Positions 34,633-45,901 of a stretch of DNA of 64,000 nucleotides are shown here, piece after piece (position 1 is the first letter of the stretch; every line of letters starts with the position of its first letter). The translations under genes were made by a program, and so were the position numbers. The notes beneath the pieces are model-generated. The model had not been told where the DNA came from. It saw only the letters and a program-made list of their open reading frames with translations, and did no database searches. Source of the stretch: Lunularia cruciata (lineage: Eukaryota; Streptophyta; Marchantiopsida; Lunulariales; Lunulariaceae); contig OX419763.1 of NCBI GenBank assembly GCA_948567375.1, positions 1,302,001 through 1,366,000 of the forward strand. The letters are read 5' to 3'.

Positions 34633-35301
34633 AGGAGACATTTGCAGTAATATGTTGTTTAGTGCTCATAATTTCTAAGAATAGATAAAGTGAAGTGTTG
34701 TGAAGTAGTGTTCGTTGCTTGAGCTTGATTTCGAGTATCAACATTGTGATTGTGTTTGTGAATGTGTAGAGAAATTTGAAGTGCAAGTCAATGTGCTTGT
34801 TGGATGTTGGATTCTACAACCTATCTTTATTCTGTGTGTTTGATCTTGAGTGAAGAACAATCAGAGCAATGCCTTGATAGATCTAAGAGAATTGTAGTGT
34901 TGGTAGTATTCTGCATTTGTGAGTGTAGCACAATGTTGAATTGAAGCAATTTTGATCAAGGAAGTTGTGCCTTCACTGGAGGGATGGAACACAATTTTGA
35001 GGCAAAGTAGTTTTGCAGTGAAGTGCCGTTTTCAGAAGAGCCTGAATCATCACAATCAAGATTGTTTGGAAAGAATTGAAGGTGTTGTGATTAAGGAGTG
35101 TGAATTGGTGACAAGCTTACGGATCAGTGCTTGTTACTCTCTTCTAGGTGTGGTTTCTACCTGGGAGATTAAAGACGCAACCAAGAAGAACTACATTGTT
35201 ACTGTTTGACTTCGTATTTGACCAATTCTGACTCATATTTCTGCGGGAACGAACTTTACTTACCCAATTACCGCAAAAGTGATATTTGTCGGGTTGTCAT
35301 A

Positions 35302-36530
35302 GAGGATTCCTCCAAAGAAAGGGATGTACTACAAGAAGCTCTTTGTCTTGGCTTCTTGCCTTTCTTCTCCTTGATTCCATCGATTACTAGAAGAATGAGA
35401 GTGAGCTGCCCTGTATTGGGTGACATGTTTGAGGACTTTGATCATGGAAGTTACATTCCTCTCCTTAGCAAAGATGCAAATCTTTGGTGACAATCCTCCA
35501 AGGAACCAAGTAATGGCTTGGGCATCGGAGTAACCAACCACACCGGATCGCTTTAGAACACGGTTCAATAGGGCATGAACTACACAAAGTAGTCTCTCAA
35601 CTTCTCCTTCTTTCCTCTGTCTAGATTGTTGAGTGCCATGAAGACACTCATATCATAATCAACTTCCCAGAATCCTTCTAGGAAATTGTTTCTAAAGTCT
35701 GCCTACTCAGTTGGTACAAACCTCTTCTAGGTTACATGCATGTACCAACTCCAAGCCTTCTTGTGGAGCAGACTCAGGACAATCCGCTGGCAATCTGTAG
35801 AGTCATGTTCCTTGTTGGCAAAGGAAATGAATTGAATTCTTTGATGAATTCATCAGGGTCTTCATTTTTTTTTGTTCCCTTATACTTCTAATAGGTGTGT
35901 TGGGTGATAGGTTACAAAGTCATTGTTTGGGTTTTGAGGAATCAGCTGTCATAAGGTTGAACTTGATGGACCCAAGGAACTGGCTGATATTGAAGTTGTA
36001 TTGACAGCCCAAGAGTTCCAATTGGTCAAGTTCAAAGTAAGGTCTTCATCGATAGATTCTTTTTCTTTGATAGTGTCGACTTTGACTAGAAATAGAGTAA
36101 GAGGTTCAACACTTCCGGAGTGCTCTTGAAAATTCCCTTGAGCCAACAAAGGAATTTTTTGTAAGAGATGTTGGTACTCTTCTTCTGCTAAGATTTGTGC
36201 TGTCTTTTCATAAATAAATTTCTTTATATATTTGACTTGCTTTATAACTTTTAGGGAAGTTGGTGTACTGGGTCATAACAAGTATGTCTGCTTGCTGGCG
36301 TCTTTCTTCTTTGTGGAATTTGGAGATGAGAAGTAGTCTTACCACCCGCCTTTATGTTTCTTTTGTTTGAGTTCTTTCAAGGCTTCTTGAACTTTCTAAA
36401 GAAGTTGAAAGTCCAACACCTCCCCTTTGGTTTTGTCAAGAGTAGATTGGATCTTCTGGCGTTCTTCTTCTTCGTGGTGCAAAGTTCATCTTTGAGCTCT
36501 CTCTTCCCATTGTTCTCTTAATGCAGGCAT
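35302..36530 (-). pseudogene. gag: gag N-terminal half of element B
   Basis: Read on the minus strand from ATG 36530 (MPALREQWEERAQR) through the basic coiled N-terminus, KFIYEKTAQ, the DPTLNLTNWNSW-type motif (ORF 36149-35949), the gag domain, PITWFLGGLSPKICIFAKER (35490) and the Ser-rich linker, where element A is inserted. It continues at 21408. Frames are broken in several places. Confidence 0.86.
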
Positions 36531-36593
36531 TCATATTAGTTCAAAACCCAGTTTAAAATTTGGCTTTGTATTCTTCCACTTCTGAGATTTTTA

Positions 36594-36611
36594 TCCCCGG
36601 CAGCAGCACCA
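36594..36611 (-). promoter_or_regulatory. Primer-binding site, tRNA-Asp type (element B)
   Basis: On the minus strand TGGTGCTGCTGCCGGGGA, 7 bases after the LTR end at 36619. Confidence 0.87.
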
Positions 36612-36618
36612 AAACTCA

Positions 36619-37404
36619 TGTGACAACCCAAAAAATATCACTTTTGTGGTAATCCAGTAAGTAAAGTTTGTTCACGAAGAGATACAAGTCAGAATTGGTC
36701 AAATACAAAGTCAAAGTGTAACAAGTAGTTCTTCTTGGTTGCGTCTTTAATCTCTCAGGTAGAAATCACACCTAGAAGAGAGTAACAAGCATTGACTCAC
36801 AGACTTGTCACACAATTTGTCACCCATAATCACAAATCATTCAAATCTTTCCAAAAAAACTTGATTGTGATGATTCACTCTCTCCCAAAAACGGCTATTT
36901 TGTTGTAGAACTACTTTGTCTCAGAATTGTGTTCCACCCCTCCACTAAAGGCACAAATTTTTCAATCAAAATTGTTTCACATCAACCCAACGCTGCACTC
37001 ACAAATGCAAAATACTACCAACACTACAATTCCTCTCTGATCTATCAAGGCATTGCTTTGATTGTAATTCACTCAAGATCAAACACACAGAATGAAGATC
37101 AAGGCTATGGAATCTAACATCCAGCAAGCACATTGACTTGCACTTCAAATTTCTCCAAACACTCATAGATACACACACAAAATTGATACTCAAATTTAAG
37201 CTTAAGTGACAAGCACTACATCATAGCACTTTGCTTTATCTATTCTCAGGAATATGAAGATTGAACAAAATTTTACTATGAAGGTCTCCTTTAAATAGGC
37301 AAAGCTCTTGACAATTAACTAACTTCCTAAACTCCTTCCTACTGCCTTTACCAACCTGTATATCCAAAATGACAATGCACCTCTTCATATCTGCCGCTTC
37401 TTAT
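36619..37404 (-). repeat. 5' LTR of element B (3' portion only)
   Basis: Minus-strand R/U5-like end and the second TATA box (37291-37297). The coding part is not found beyond 37404, where LTR G begins after the presumed target cttat (37400-37404). Confidence 0.87.
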
Positions 37405-40065
37405 TGTGACAACCCTACAAATATCACTTTTGCGGTAATCAGGTAAGTAAAGTTCGTTCCCACAAAGCTACAATTCAGAAATGTCCAAATATGAAGTCAA
37501 AATTCACAATGTAGTTCTTCTTGATTTCTTCTTTAATCTCTCACGTAGAAACTACACCCAAAAGAGAGTAACAAGCTCACAATCTTGACAACTTGTCACG
37601 AATACACACACACATAATCACAACATAGCAAATTCTGTCCAAACAACTCTTGATTGTGATGATTCAGATTCTCCCAAAGACGGCACTTCACTGCAAAGAA
37701 CAATTTTGCTTCAGAATTGTGTTCTACCTCTCTACTGAAGGCACAACTTCCTCAATCAAAATTGCTTCACATCAACTTCAAGCTGCACTCACAAATGCAG
37801 AATACTACCAACACTACAATTCTTCTCAGATCTATCAAGGCATTGCTCCGATGCACTTCACTCAGGATCAAACACACAGAATGAAGATCAAGGCTGTAGA
37901 ATCCAACATCCACAGACACACTGACTTGCACTTCGGAATTCTCCACACACTCACAACCACAAACACGGAATTGACAATCAGAATTAAGCTCAAGCAACGA
38001 GCACTGAAAACAACACTTTGCTTTATCTATCTTCAGAAACATGAATACTGAACAATATTGTATTGCAAATGCTCCCCTTAAATACTGAAGCAAACGATAG
38101 TTCTTCCTACCTATGCACCGCTTCCTAACATCTTTTCCTACCTACAGATCCCAATTGACAATCTATCTCTTCATATCTGCCTCTTCCTATCTCAAAATTG
38201 ATACTTATCCTGATCCGATGTCTACCTCATCATCGGCTTCCAAACCCGATGATCTTCCTACTACTTCTCCTTCTTTGGGTATAGCTAATTCTACTAATTC
38301 CTGCACTAATTCTACTACTTCTACACTAGGAACTACAATTGCATTAAAGAGTGGCTTATCTAACTCTTTATCTCCTAACCCACTCTTCTCTAATGTGTCA
38401 AATAACAAGTCCGATGACACCTGTACTCCTACTTCTACAACATTGGGTTTCTTCTCTGCTGTCACATTATTCCAAATTTTCTCTAACTCCAAATTGACAA
38501 AATCTAATCTAAGACTAAAGTTGTCTTCTACCTCTAACATCTTTCGATCTACACGCTCTCTCAATCGAATCAGCAACGTGTTCAGGTCCACCTCCTTGGC
38601 TTTTCTCTTCCGAGTTTCCTGCACAAGCAACTTCAACTCATGTAGGTGGGCTTCTTCCAATCTCCCTTCAGCCTCCGTGTTTAAGATTGCTCTCAACTTC
38701 CCCGCAACTTCTCCCACTTATTCCAATGCATATCCTCAAGAGCGCTCTACCTTCAATTCTCCACGATACATCTTCAGCTTGTCTTTGTACTCTACAGCGA
38801 GCATCTTTTTCTCTTTTGCATACTGCGTGCTCTGCAACTCTGCACTTCTGACTAGCTCTCGTAATTGTTCCTCTTGTTCCTGCCTGGCTGCTAACTCCCT
38901 CTGCCATGCTTGATCCTTCCCCACTACACTCTTCTTCAAGCTGTCCAACTCCTGCTCTATTACGATGGTCATCGCCTTCAAATGAACATTTTTGATGCAC
39001 CCATCACTCACTTCCTCCTTCATTTTGCTCAGCCACGTTGCCTATTCCTTTAATTCTCCGGCTTGCCTTTGCAGTTCTTTCTCTTAACCTCGCAGCTTTC
39101 TTGTAACATTTTGAAAGTCTTCTTCTTCAAGACTTCCTCCCTCCAAAGTTCTTCCATTTCTTCATTTTGTTGGACTTGTTGCTCCTGCAACCCCTTCACT
39201 CCACTCAGCAAATGCATCACCACCTGCAACTCATTCATCCACTTCCTACAATCTTGGGGAATTGCATTCCGATGCTCCTTCAGTAGCTCCAGCAATGGGG
39301 TGACCACTCTTGTCGAATAAGATATCCCACCAAAGTTTTCTTCACCTTCTCACTGTCTTCATCTTGAGTCTTCACCTCCTTCATCGGCTCCTTCATCCGA
39401 AGTCGTGATCTTTGTATCTTCAAAGACACCGTTTCTGTACTTTCTTCTTCTTTACCTATTGAACTTGGCCTGCTGGATACTCCTCCTTCTCCTCTGGTCT
39501 CGGCTTGTTCACCACCATAGCTACATAGTGACTCATTGTTCCAGGTTCTCTATCCACCATCGCCTAACAAGCTTCACTGACCGCCACCAATTGCTGAACT
39601 TCAGGTTCCCCCTTGCTATCACTTCCGAACTCCTCACTTTTTAAGGTGAGCTCCTCTTCTTCGGATTCCTCCTCTTGCGACTTGGTTTCTTCCTCTGACT
39701 TTGATCCCAATGATGCTTCTCTCACCATCTTCATATTCTTCATAACCAGTCTTCGAGTCTTTCTTTGAGTGGGAGGCGACTTTGCTTCTTTGGGTCTACC
39801 GCGTTTCTTCGTCTTTGGACTGGTGACTTCTTCGATCTTCCACTATCTGGTCTTCAAGAAATAATCATCGTTGGCTCACAGATGTATCATATACTGTTGC
39901 TCTTCTTCATCTGCTTCCCATCTTAAGTCAAGATGAACATGAGACACCATGCGATGATGCTCCTCTACTGTAAGCAGGTTCAACCCAAAGTAGAAGTGCT
40001 CTACGAACGGTGCAAAATAATGCGGCGGAGAACCTGTTTGCCAATTGATCACGGTGCAAAATCCA
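37405..40065 (-). mobile_element. LTR G (subfamily II), truncated, minus strand
   Basis: On the minus strand it ends GGGTTGTCACA at 37405, next to cttat. Going up it contains the R/U5-like region, the second TATA box (38078-38084) and the subfamily II frame. The frame is cut at about 40065, where gag sequence in the same orientation begins. The simplest reading is an element G deleted from mid-gag to mid-3' LTR. The second target copy is not found. Confidence 0.83.
38205..40063 (-). pseudogene. LTR-encoded coiled-coil protein, subfamily II, N-terminally truncated (LTR G)
   Basis: Minus strand. It enters within the globular domain at VINWQTGSPPHYFAPFVEHF (40050) and HRMVSHVHLDLRWEADEEE. A charged linker follows, then coiled coil (39307-38736) with VKGLQEQQVQQNEEMEEL and EEQLRELVRSAE. 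The open C-terminal part (38717-38205) has LHELKLLVQETRKRKAKE and ends with EVDIGSG. Frameshifts and stops separate the open stretches. The N-terminal third is missing because of the junction at 40065. Confidence 0.78.
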
Positions 40066-40803
40066 TAGTCGATCTGCGGAGTCATGTTCCTTGTTGGCAA
40101 AGGAAATGACTTTGAACTCCTTGATGAATTTGTTAGGGTCTTCATCTTGTTCCGTACGTTTATACTTTTGATAAGCATGTTGGGTCACAGGTAACAAAGT
40201 CATCATTCGGTGCGGCGGACTTGGCTATGGTAAGTTTGAATTTACGAGAACCGAAGAGCTACTTGGTATAGACGCGATGTTGTCTGCCCAAGGGTTCCAA
40301 TTCGTCAAGTTCAAATTGGGGTTTACTTTGACAATTTCTTCTTATCTGGTTCTGTCGACTTCAACCCAATCAGAAGTAAGAGGTTCCACAACTTCAACCT
40401 GGTCTTCGAACTTTCTTTGGGATAACCGGGGAATTGTTTGTACCAGATGTTAACACTCTTCTTTCATAAGTGTTCGTGCTGTCTTTTCATGAACAAACTT
40501 CTTAATGAATTTGACTTCCTTTGTAGCTTTAGGGGAAGTTGGTGTACTGGGTCGTAATGCATATGTCTGCCCGCTCGAGTCTTTCTTCTTCTTGGAAGAT
40601 AGGGATAAAAAGTAGCCTTGCCACCCTCCTTCATGTCTCTTTTGGTCTTGCAGGGTTTCTTGCACTTTGTGAAGGAGTTGAAAGTCCAACGCCTCTCGTT
40701 TGATTTTGTCAAAAGTGGAGGGGACTTTCAAACGTTCGTCTTCTTCACGCTGCAATGCTCGTCTTTGAGCTCTCTCTTCCCATTGTTCTCTCGATGCAGA
40801 CAT
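40066..40803 (-). pseudogene. gag: gag N-terminal fragment, relatively clean start (element G)
   Basis: ATG 40803 opens 117 codons: MSASREQWEERAQRRALQRE, then LLHKVQETLQDQKRHEGGW, KKKKDSSGQTYALRPS and KFVHEKTARTLMKEEC. This is the least damaged Gag N-terminus in the window and supports the start chosen for the other copies. The fragment continues through the DEDPNKFIKEFKV gag domain to KEHDSADRL, then joins LTR G at 40065. The 53 bases above the ATG (to 40856) match the gag leader, ending just short of where the primer site should be. Confidence 0.82.
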
Positions 40804-40856
40804 TCATATTGCATTGATACCAAGTTTCAAATTTGGCTTCATATTCTTCCACTTCT

Positions 40857-41185
40857 GCTCAATTTGGCGGAGCGTAATCTGATGGTGTCTCATTTCCATC
40901 CTGATTTGAGAAGAGAAGTCGACGCGGAGGAAAAGCAATACATTCTCCAAATCCGGAGCACGGACAATTACTACGCAAAGACAAGGAAGAACGTGGAGGT
41001 CGTTGAAAGTACCCCGATGAAGAAGACAACTTGGCAAGCAGAAGCCGAAGAAAACAAGAAACCTCGGAAAATGCAGAAAAATAACCCGAGGCAAGGAATG
41101 GTGGTGATTGAGTTGGAAGATGAAGACTCAGAAGGCAAAGCCGAGCTCAAGACGGAGGACTCGGACCGTGACGAGGTCAAAGTTG
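40857..41185 (+). pseudogene. Fragment of LTR-encoded protein, subfamily I
   Basis: Plus strand: LNLAERNLMVSHFHPDLRRE through STPMKKTTWQ, NNPRQGMVVIELEDEDSEGK and ELKTEDSDRDE, the region after the globular domain and into the linker. It joins an inverted gag leader on the left and subfamily II on the right. A 198-codon open frame starting at 40618 spans the left junction; it is chimeric and not taken as a gene. Confidence 0.78.
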
Positions 41186-43530
41186 GGCAAAGTCTTTGCA
41201 CCAACAAGGAGTAGGTTATATGATTAATAGTTGAAGAGTGGACCTGCCAACCCATTATTTCATACCTTTTGCAGCCCATTTCTACTTTGGACTAAACCTA
41301 CTAAGCTTGAAGGAGAGAGGAAGAATGGTGTCACACTTTCACCTTGACTTATGACAAGTAGTAGATTCACATGAGCAATTAATCTTACATAAGATGAGTC
41401 CATGAAGTGATGACCACTACATCAAGACCGAGAAAGAGAAGATAGTGTTGGTAGAAATCTCAAGGCCAAGTAAGACAAGTAAACCCAAAGGAAGAATATC
41501 ACCATTGTAGCACAAAAGATGAGGAGGTTGAATCCAAAGCCAAAGATGGAGGTAGTGAAGAACCAATCTTTGGAGGATGAATCAGAAGAGGAAGCCGAGT
41601 TGAAATGTGAACACTCAAGAGAGGAGAAGAGTTCACCCTATAGAGAAAGGAGTCCAATATTGAGAGTGATGGAGAACTCAAAGTCCAACAATTGGTGGAA
41701 GAAGTAGCGAGGGAAGAAGATGAGGAGTTCCATGCGGCAATTGACCATATGAAAAGAAATGATGAGCCTTGTCTAGAGTTACCTATAGTAGAGTTGGAGG
41801 AAGAACAAGTGGAAGAGCTTGCCTTGGTGTTTCTAAGGGCAACAAGATCAAAGAGGAGTGTGCACGTTGTAGCTGCAAGTCCAAGCAAAACCAAAGAGGA
41901 GGAAGAAAGCTTGGAAGGAGTGATGTTGAAAGTACAAAGATCGCACCTTTGGGGTAAAGCACTAGCCAAAGAAGTGCTGATCAAATACAAAGACAGAGAA
42001 GATAATGGAGGAGGATATGTCAGAGTTGAGTATATATCAAAGATCGTCTATCCTTTGTTGGTGCAGCTGCAAGGGAGGAAGGAGAATTGAGGAGAGATCA
42101 TCTTGACTTGAAGGATAAAATCAACATATTAAAGTTCTTGAATGAAGACAACTTGGAGTTGAGAAAAAAGTTAAGCCAAGGAGAGCAAGAGGCCAAAGAA
42201 CTTTCAAGAAGATGTTGTTCTTTAGAGGAAGAGCTTTGATAACTTGAAGGAGAGTTGTGTGATGTACGGCAAAAAATTCAATCAACAAGCTGCAAAATTG
42301 AAAGAGCAAAAGGAAGCATTCAAGAAGTTGAAGGGAAAATTTGCTACTGTGTACTTGGAGGTGCTACAATTGAAGGCAATGGCAATAGTGATGGAGCAAG
42401 AATTGGAGAGCTTGAAGAAACCACAACATAGAATGATTAGGCATGGTAGCACAAGTTGACAACTAGACATTAGGGAGAGGAAAGATTATGAGGTATTGTA
42501 AGAAGTGTAGAAGGCCAGATTGCTCAGTATACAAAGGAGAAGAAGATGCTAGGCGGTTGGTAGAAAGTCAAATTGTAGATGTATAAGGATGAGTTGAAGG
42601 TGGAATGAACTCATGGGTTTACATCGGAATCAATAGGAGAGATCATTGGGAGAATGAAGGTGATGTTGAGTACCAAAGTGGAAGTGAAGTTGGAGGAATT
42701 GAGACTGCATGAGTTAAAATTGCTTGTGTAGGAGACAAGGAAGCGGAAAGTAAAGGACATAAATCTAAATAAATTGTTAATTTGCTTAAGAGATCATGTA
42801 TATAGGAAGATGGTAGACGTAGTATATAATTTTTATCTCAGATTAGATTTAGTAAGATCCAAATTGGATAAACTTTGGAGTAGTGTGAAGGAAGAAGCTA
42901 AATGCAAAATAATTGAAGTAGGAGCTCAGGTGTCTTTGCATGAGTTACTTGAGACATTAGATGAAGTTAGAATAGAGAAGGAGAAGGTAGAGAGCATAGT
43001 CATGACTTTGCTTTCAACTCAAGCTGAAGATAGGATGGAAATAGAAAAGGAAATTGTAATTGTAGATAGAGCCAAAGAAGGAGACGTGACTGTAGGAAAA
43101 TCAAGTTTAAAAGCCAAAGTTGAGGTAGACATTAGATGGGATTAGTAATAGATTTGAGATCTAAAGAGGTAGATATGAAGAAGCAGAATGTCATTTTGGA
43201 TCTATAGGTTGGTAAAGTCATAGTTAGAATGATATTTAGTTAGATAATTTTTGGATTGCTCTACCTATTTAAAGGAGGCATTCATTGTGTTTTTTTGTTT
43301 AGTATTCATATTTCTGACGTTGAGTAAAGTAAAGTGTTGTAACTTAGTGCTTGTCATTTCAGCTTAATTCCCAATATCAATCATATGAGTGTTTGAAGAA
43401 GTTCAAAGTGCAAGCCAGTGAGTTTGTTAGATGTTGGATGCTACAACTCTGATTTCATTTTGTGTGTTTGATCTCGAGTGGATAGCAATCAAAGCAATGC
43501 CTTGAAAATCCATGAGGAATTTGTGGGAAT
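41186..43530 (+). pseudogene. LTR fragment, subfamily II: frame from mid-globular domain to the R/U5-like region
   Basis: It begins at GQSLCTNKE, which corresponds to WAKCLHQ in another frame, then HYFIPFAAHFYFGLNLLSLK (41255-41310), a linker open at 41519-42090, coiled coil to 42470 and an open C-terminal part 42774-43145 (LRLDLVRSKLDKLW). TATTTAA at 43266 is the second TATA box. The R/U5-like region breaks off near 43510-43530, so there is no LTR end. Many stops and frameshifts. Confidence 0.75.
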
Positions 43531-43600
43531 TACAAGGCTCTTTAGTACAGCCTTGTAAGTTAAGAAGGATTGGGCAAACGGAAGGAAAGCAAATCTAGAA
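43531..43600. other. Unmatched filler with a 9-bp inverted repeat
   Basis: About 70 bases that I cannot match to the family lie between two LTR fragments. They start with TACAAGGCT (43531-43539), a 9-base loop, then AGCCTTGTA (43549-43557), a perfect hairpin. Confidence 0.6.
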
Positions 43601-45901
43601 TATTGCACCAAAAGAGGAGGTCAAATCGAAAGGAGAAGCAAAGTCTACGTCAGAGGGGCTAGAGGAAGGAGAAGTGGAGTTAACCTTACAAAGTGAAGAA
43701 TCCAGTGAGGATAGTGAGAGAGAAGCCAAGGTGTAGAAAGATCAAGAAAAGGTGATTTCCCTATAAGAAGAAATTGAGCAGCATGATTGGAGAGAGGATT
43801 GTGGCCAAGTTGGAAATAGAAGAAGAAGAAGGATTGGTGGCCAAGCCAAGGTGAGTCATGCAAGAAGGAGAAAGTTTGATGGCAGCAGATCACATCATCA
43901 ATTTGGATGATGAGGAAACATTGAAAGTACAAAGATCTTGACTTTGTAGTAAAGCATCAGATTCAAAAGGGAAGAGCAAGATTGACAAAATCTCCAAAGA
44001 AAAGCTGGAGGAGGAGGAAGGGTATGAAGGAGTGGAGTACCTTTGAGATGTTTTATGTTTGCTATTGTTGTAGATGGAGAAGAAGAAGAAGGAGATGCAG
44101 AGTAAGCATTCCTAGGTAATGAATGTATTGCAATTGTTGGAGAGATTAGAATCTGAAAATCTGAAGTTGAGAGAGAGTATGACCAAAGGAGAGGAAGAAA
44201 GAGAAGTGTTGTGGGTAGATGCAACATTGTAGAAGAAGATAAATGAAATCTGCAAGAGAAGTTTTAAAAGCAAGGAAGAGAGTTAGTAATGAAAGTGAAG
44301 GAAGTCACGCAGGAGAGACTTTGGGTAGAAAAGTTACAAGCCGAGCAAAAAAATAGAAGGGAATTGGTTGAAGCTAAGGAGGAAGAGCTTGATGCATTTT
44401 GGCAGAAAGTAGAAGAGAAGAGAAAATAGAAGCCTGACAACATGAATTAACCAAGCACCATCAAGAAGAAGGGAGGTTGAGAGATCTTGTGAAGACATTA
44501 GAGGCAAAGATTGACCAATATGTGAAGGAGTTGGAGGATCACACAATGGAGTATGAAAATGAATTGAAAGTGATTAGAGCTATGATGGAGGAGAAAAGAT
44601 AGAAGAAGCGGTCAACCAAATCTATTGAAGAATTAATTGTAGAGATGAAGGTGAGATTAACCACTAAAGCCAAAGTAAGAATGGAGGAATAGAGGCTACA
44701 TGAATTGAGATAGCTTGTGCAGGAGATGAGGTGTAAGAATGCAAAGGATAAGGACTTGAATGCCTTGTTAATCAATCTCAAAACTTGGATGGATAGAAAG
44801 ATGTTAGATGTAAAGAATAATATGTCTATCAAGTTGGGTTTGGTTAGATTGGAATTAGACAATCTTTCGGATATTGTATGTGTCACACCCAAAGTAAGAG
44901 AGGTAGAGCTTTGGATTTGTCATTTGAGACTTTAGAGAAGAGTGGGTTGCAAGTAAGGATGTATATAGGTTACCCATGTCTTTGATTGTAGATCCCAGTG
45001 AAGACATGTTAGAATTGGTAGAAGAGTTAGTAATTGTAGAATCCGAAGTACATGAGGTGAGGGGACTTTCCTCAAGTTTAGAAGCCAAAGTAGAAGTAGA
45101 CATCGGATTGAAGTAGAAACAATTTTGAGATAGGAGGCGGTAGATATGAAGAGGTGCATTATCATTTTGGATTTGTAGGTTGGTAAATTTGTTAAGAATT
45201 GGTTTAGGAAGTTAGATAACTATTGAACGGCTTTTCCTATTTAAAGGAAGTATTTGTAGTGTTATGTTGTTTAGTATTCATATTCTTGAGAATGGATAAA
45301 GCAAACTGTTGATCTCAATACTCGTCGCTTGAGCTTAATTCCAAGTATCGACTCTGTGTGTGTGTTTGTGAGTGTTGGGAGAAATTCAAAGTGTAATTCT
45401 GAGTGTTAGATGTTGGATTCTACATCTCTGATTCCATTCTCTATGTTTGATTGTGAGTGGATGGGAATCAAAGCAATGCCTTGACAGATCTGAGAGGAAT
45501 TGTAGCATTGGTAGTATTTTGTAGTTGTGACTGCAGTGCTGAGTTGATATGAAGCAATTTTAATCAAGGAGGTTGTGCCTTCAATAGAGGGGTGAAATAC
45601 AATTCTGAAGTGAAATCATTTTGTAGCAAAGTAGCCATTTTGGGAGAGATTGAATGATCACAATCAAGATTGTTTGGAAAGATCTGAATGATTTGTGATT
45701 ATGGATGACAAATTCTTGTGACAAGATTGTGATCTAGTGCTTCTTACTCTCTCTCTTGGATGTGGTTTCTACTTGAGAGATTAAAGAAGAACTCAAGAAG
45801 AACCATGTTTGTTCCTATTTTACTTTGTATTTGAGCATTTCTGACTTGTATTTCTATGGGAATGAAATTACCACAAAAGTAATATTTGTCAAGTTGTCAC
45901 A
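43601..45901 (+). pseudogene. LTR fragment (mid-linker of the frame to LTR end), diverged
   Basis: It opens with the linker motif EVELTLQSEESSEDSERE (near 43670), coiled coil follows with many stops, and the conserved tail DKEDLNALLINLKT lies near 44750. The frame ends about 45116 (EVDIGLK). The second TATA box is at 45239. The LTR end is AAGTTGTCACA (45901), followed by actat (45902-45906) inside a minus-strand subfamily II frame. The left end of this LTR and the second target copy are lost. Confidence 0.75.

Larger units (their letters stand above)
21409..35301 (+). mobile_element. Complete Ty3/gypsy retrotransposon, element A, with coding LTRs
   Basis: 13893 bp with both LTRs, primer site, gag, pol and polypurine tract, flanked by the exact duplication GAGGA (21404-21408 and 35302-35306). 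It is inserted in the minus-strand gag of element B, and the gag is contiguous once A is removed. The 5' LTR is 3986 bp including a 330-bp tandem duplication; the 3' LTR is 3647 bp. The internal region is only 6260 bp, so LTRs make up more than half of the element. This copy fixes the family's LTR limits unambiguously. Confidence 0.97.
31655..35301 (+). repeat. 3' LTR of element A (coding, subfamily I)
   Basis: It starts TGTGGTACCCACA after the polypurine tract and ends GGGTTGTCATA, one base off the usual TCACA, followed by the target copy GAGGA. It is 3647 bp long, essentially the 5' LTR without its 330-bp duplication. Confidence 0.95.

Noticed and set aside
40618-41214. 198-codon plus-strand open frame as a new gene
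   Set aside because: It spans an inverted junction: its first part is antisense to gag and its second part is a piece of the LTR frame. It is a chance fusion.
43531-43557. Hairpin as a transcription terminator
   Set aside because: A Rho-independent terminator is not expected in a plant nuclear repeat, and no T-run follows.
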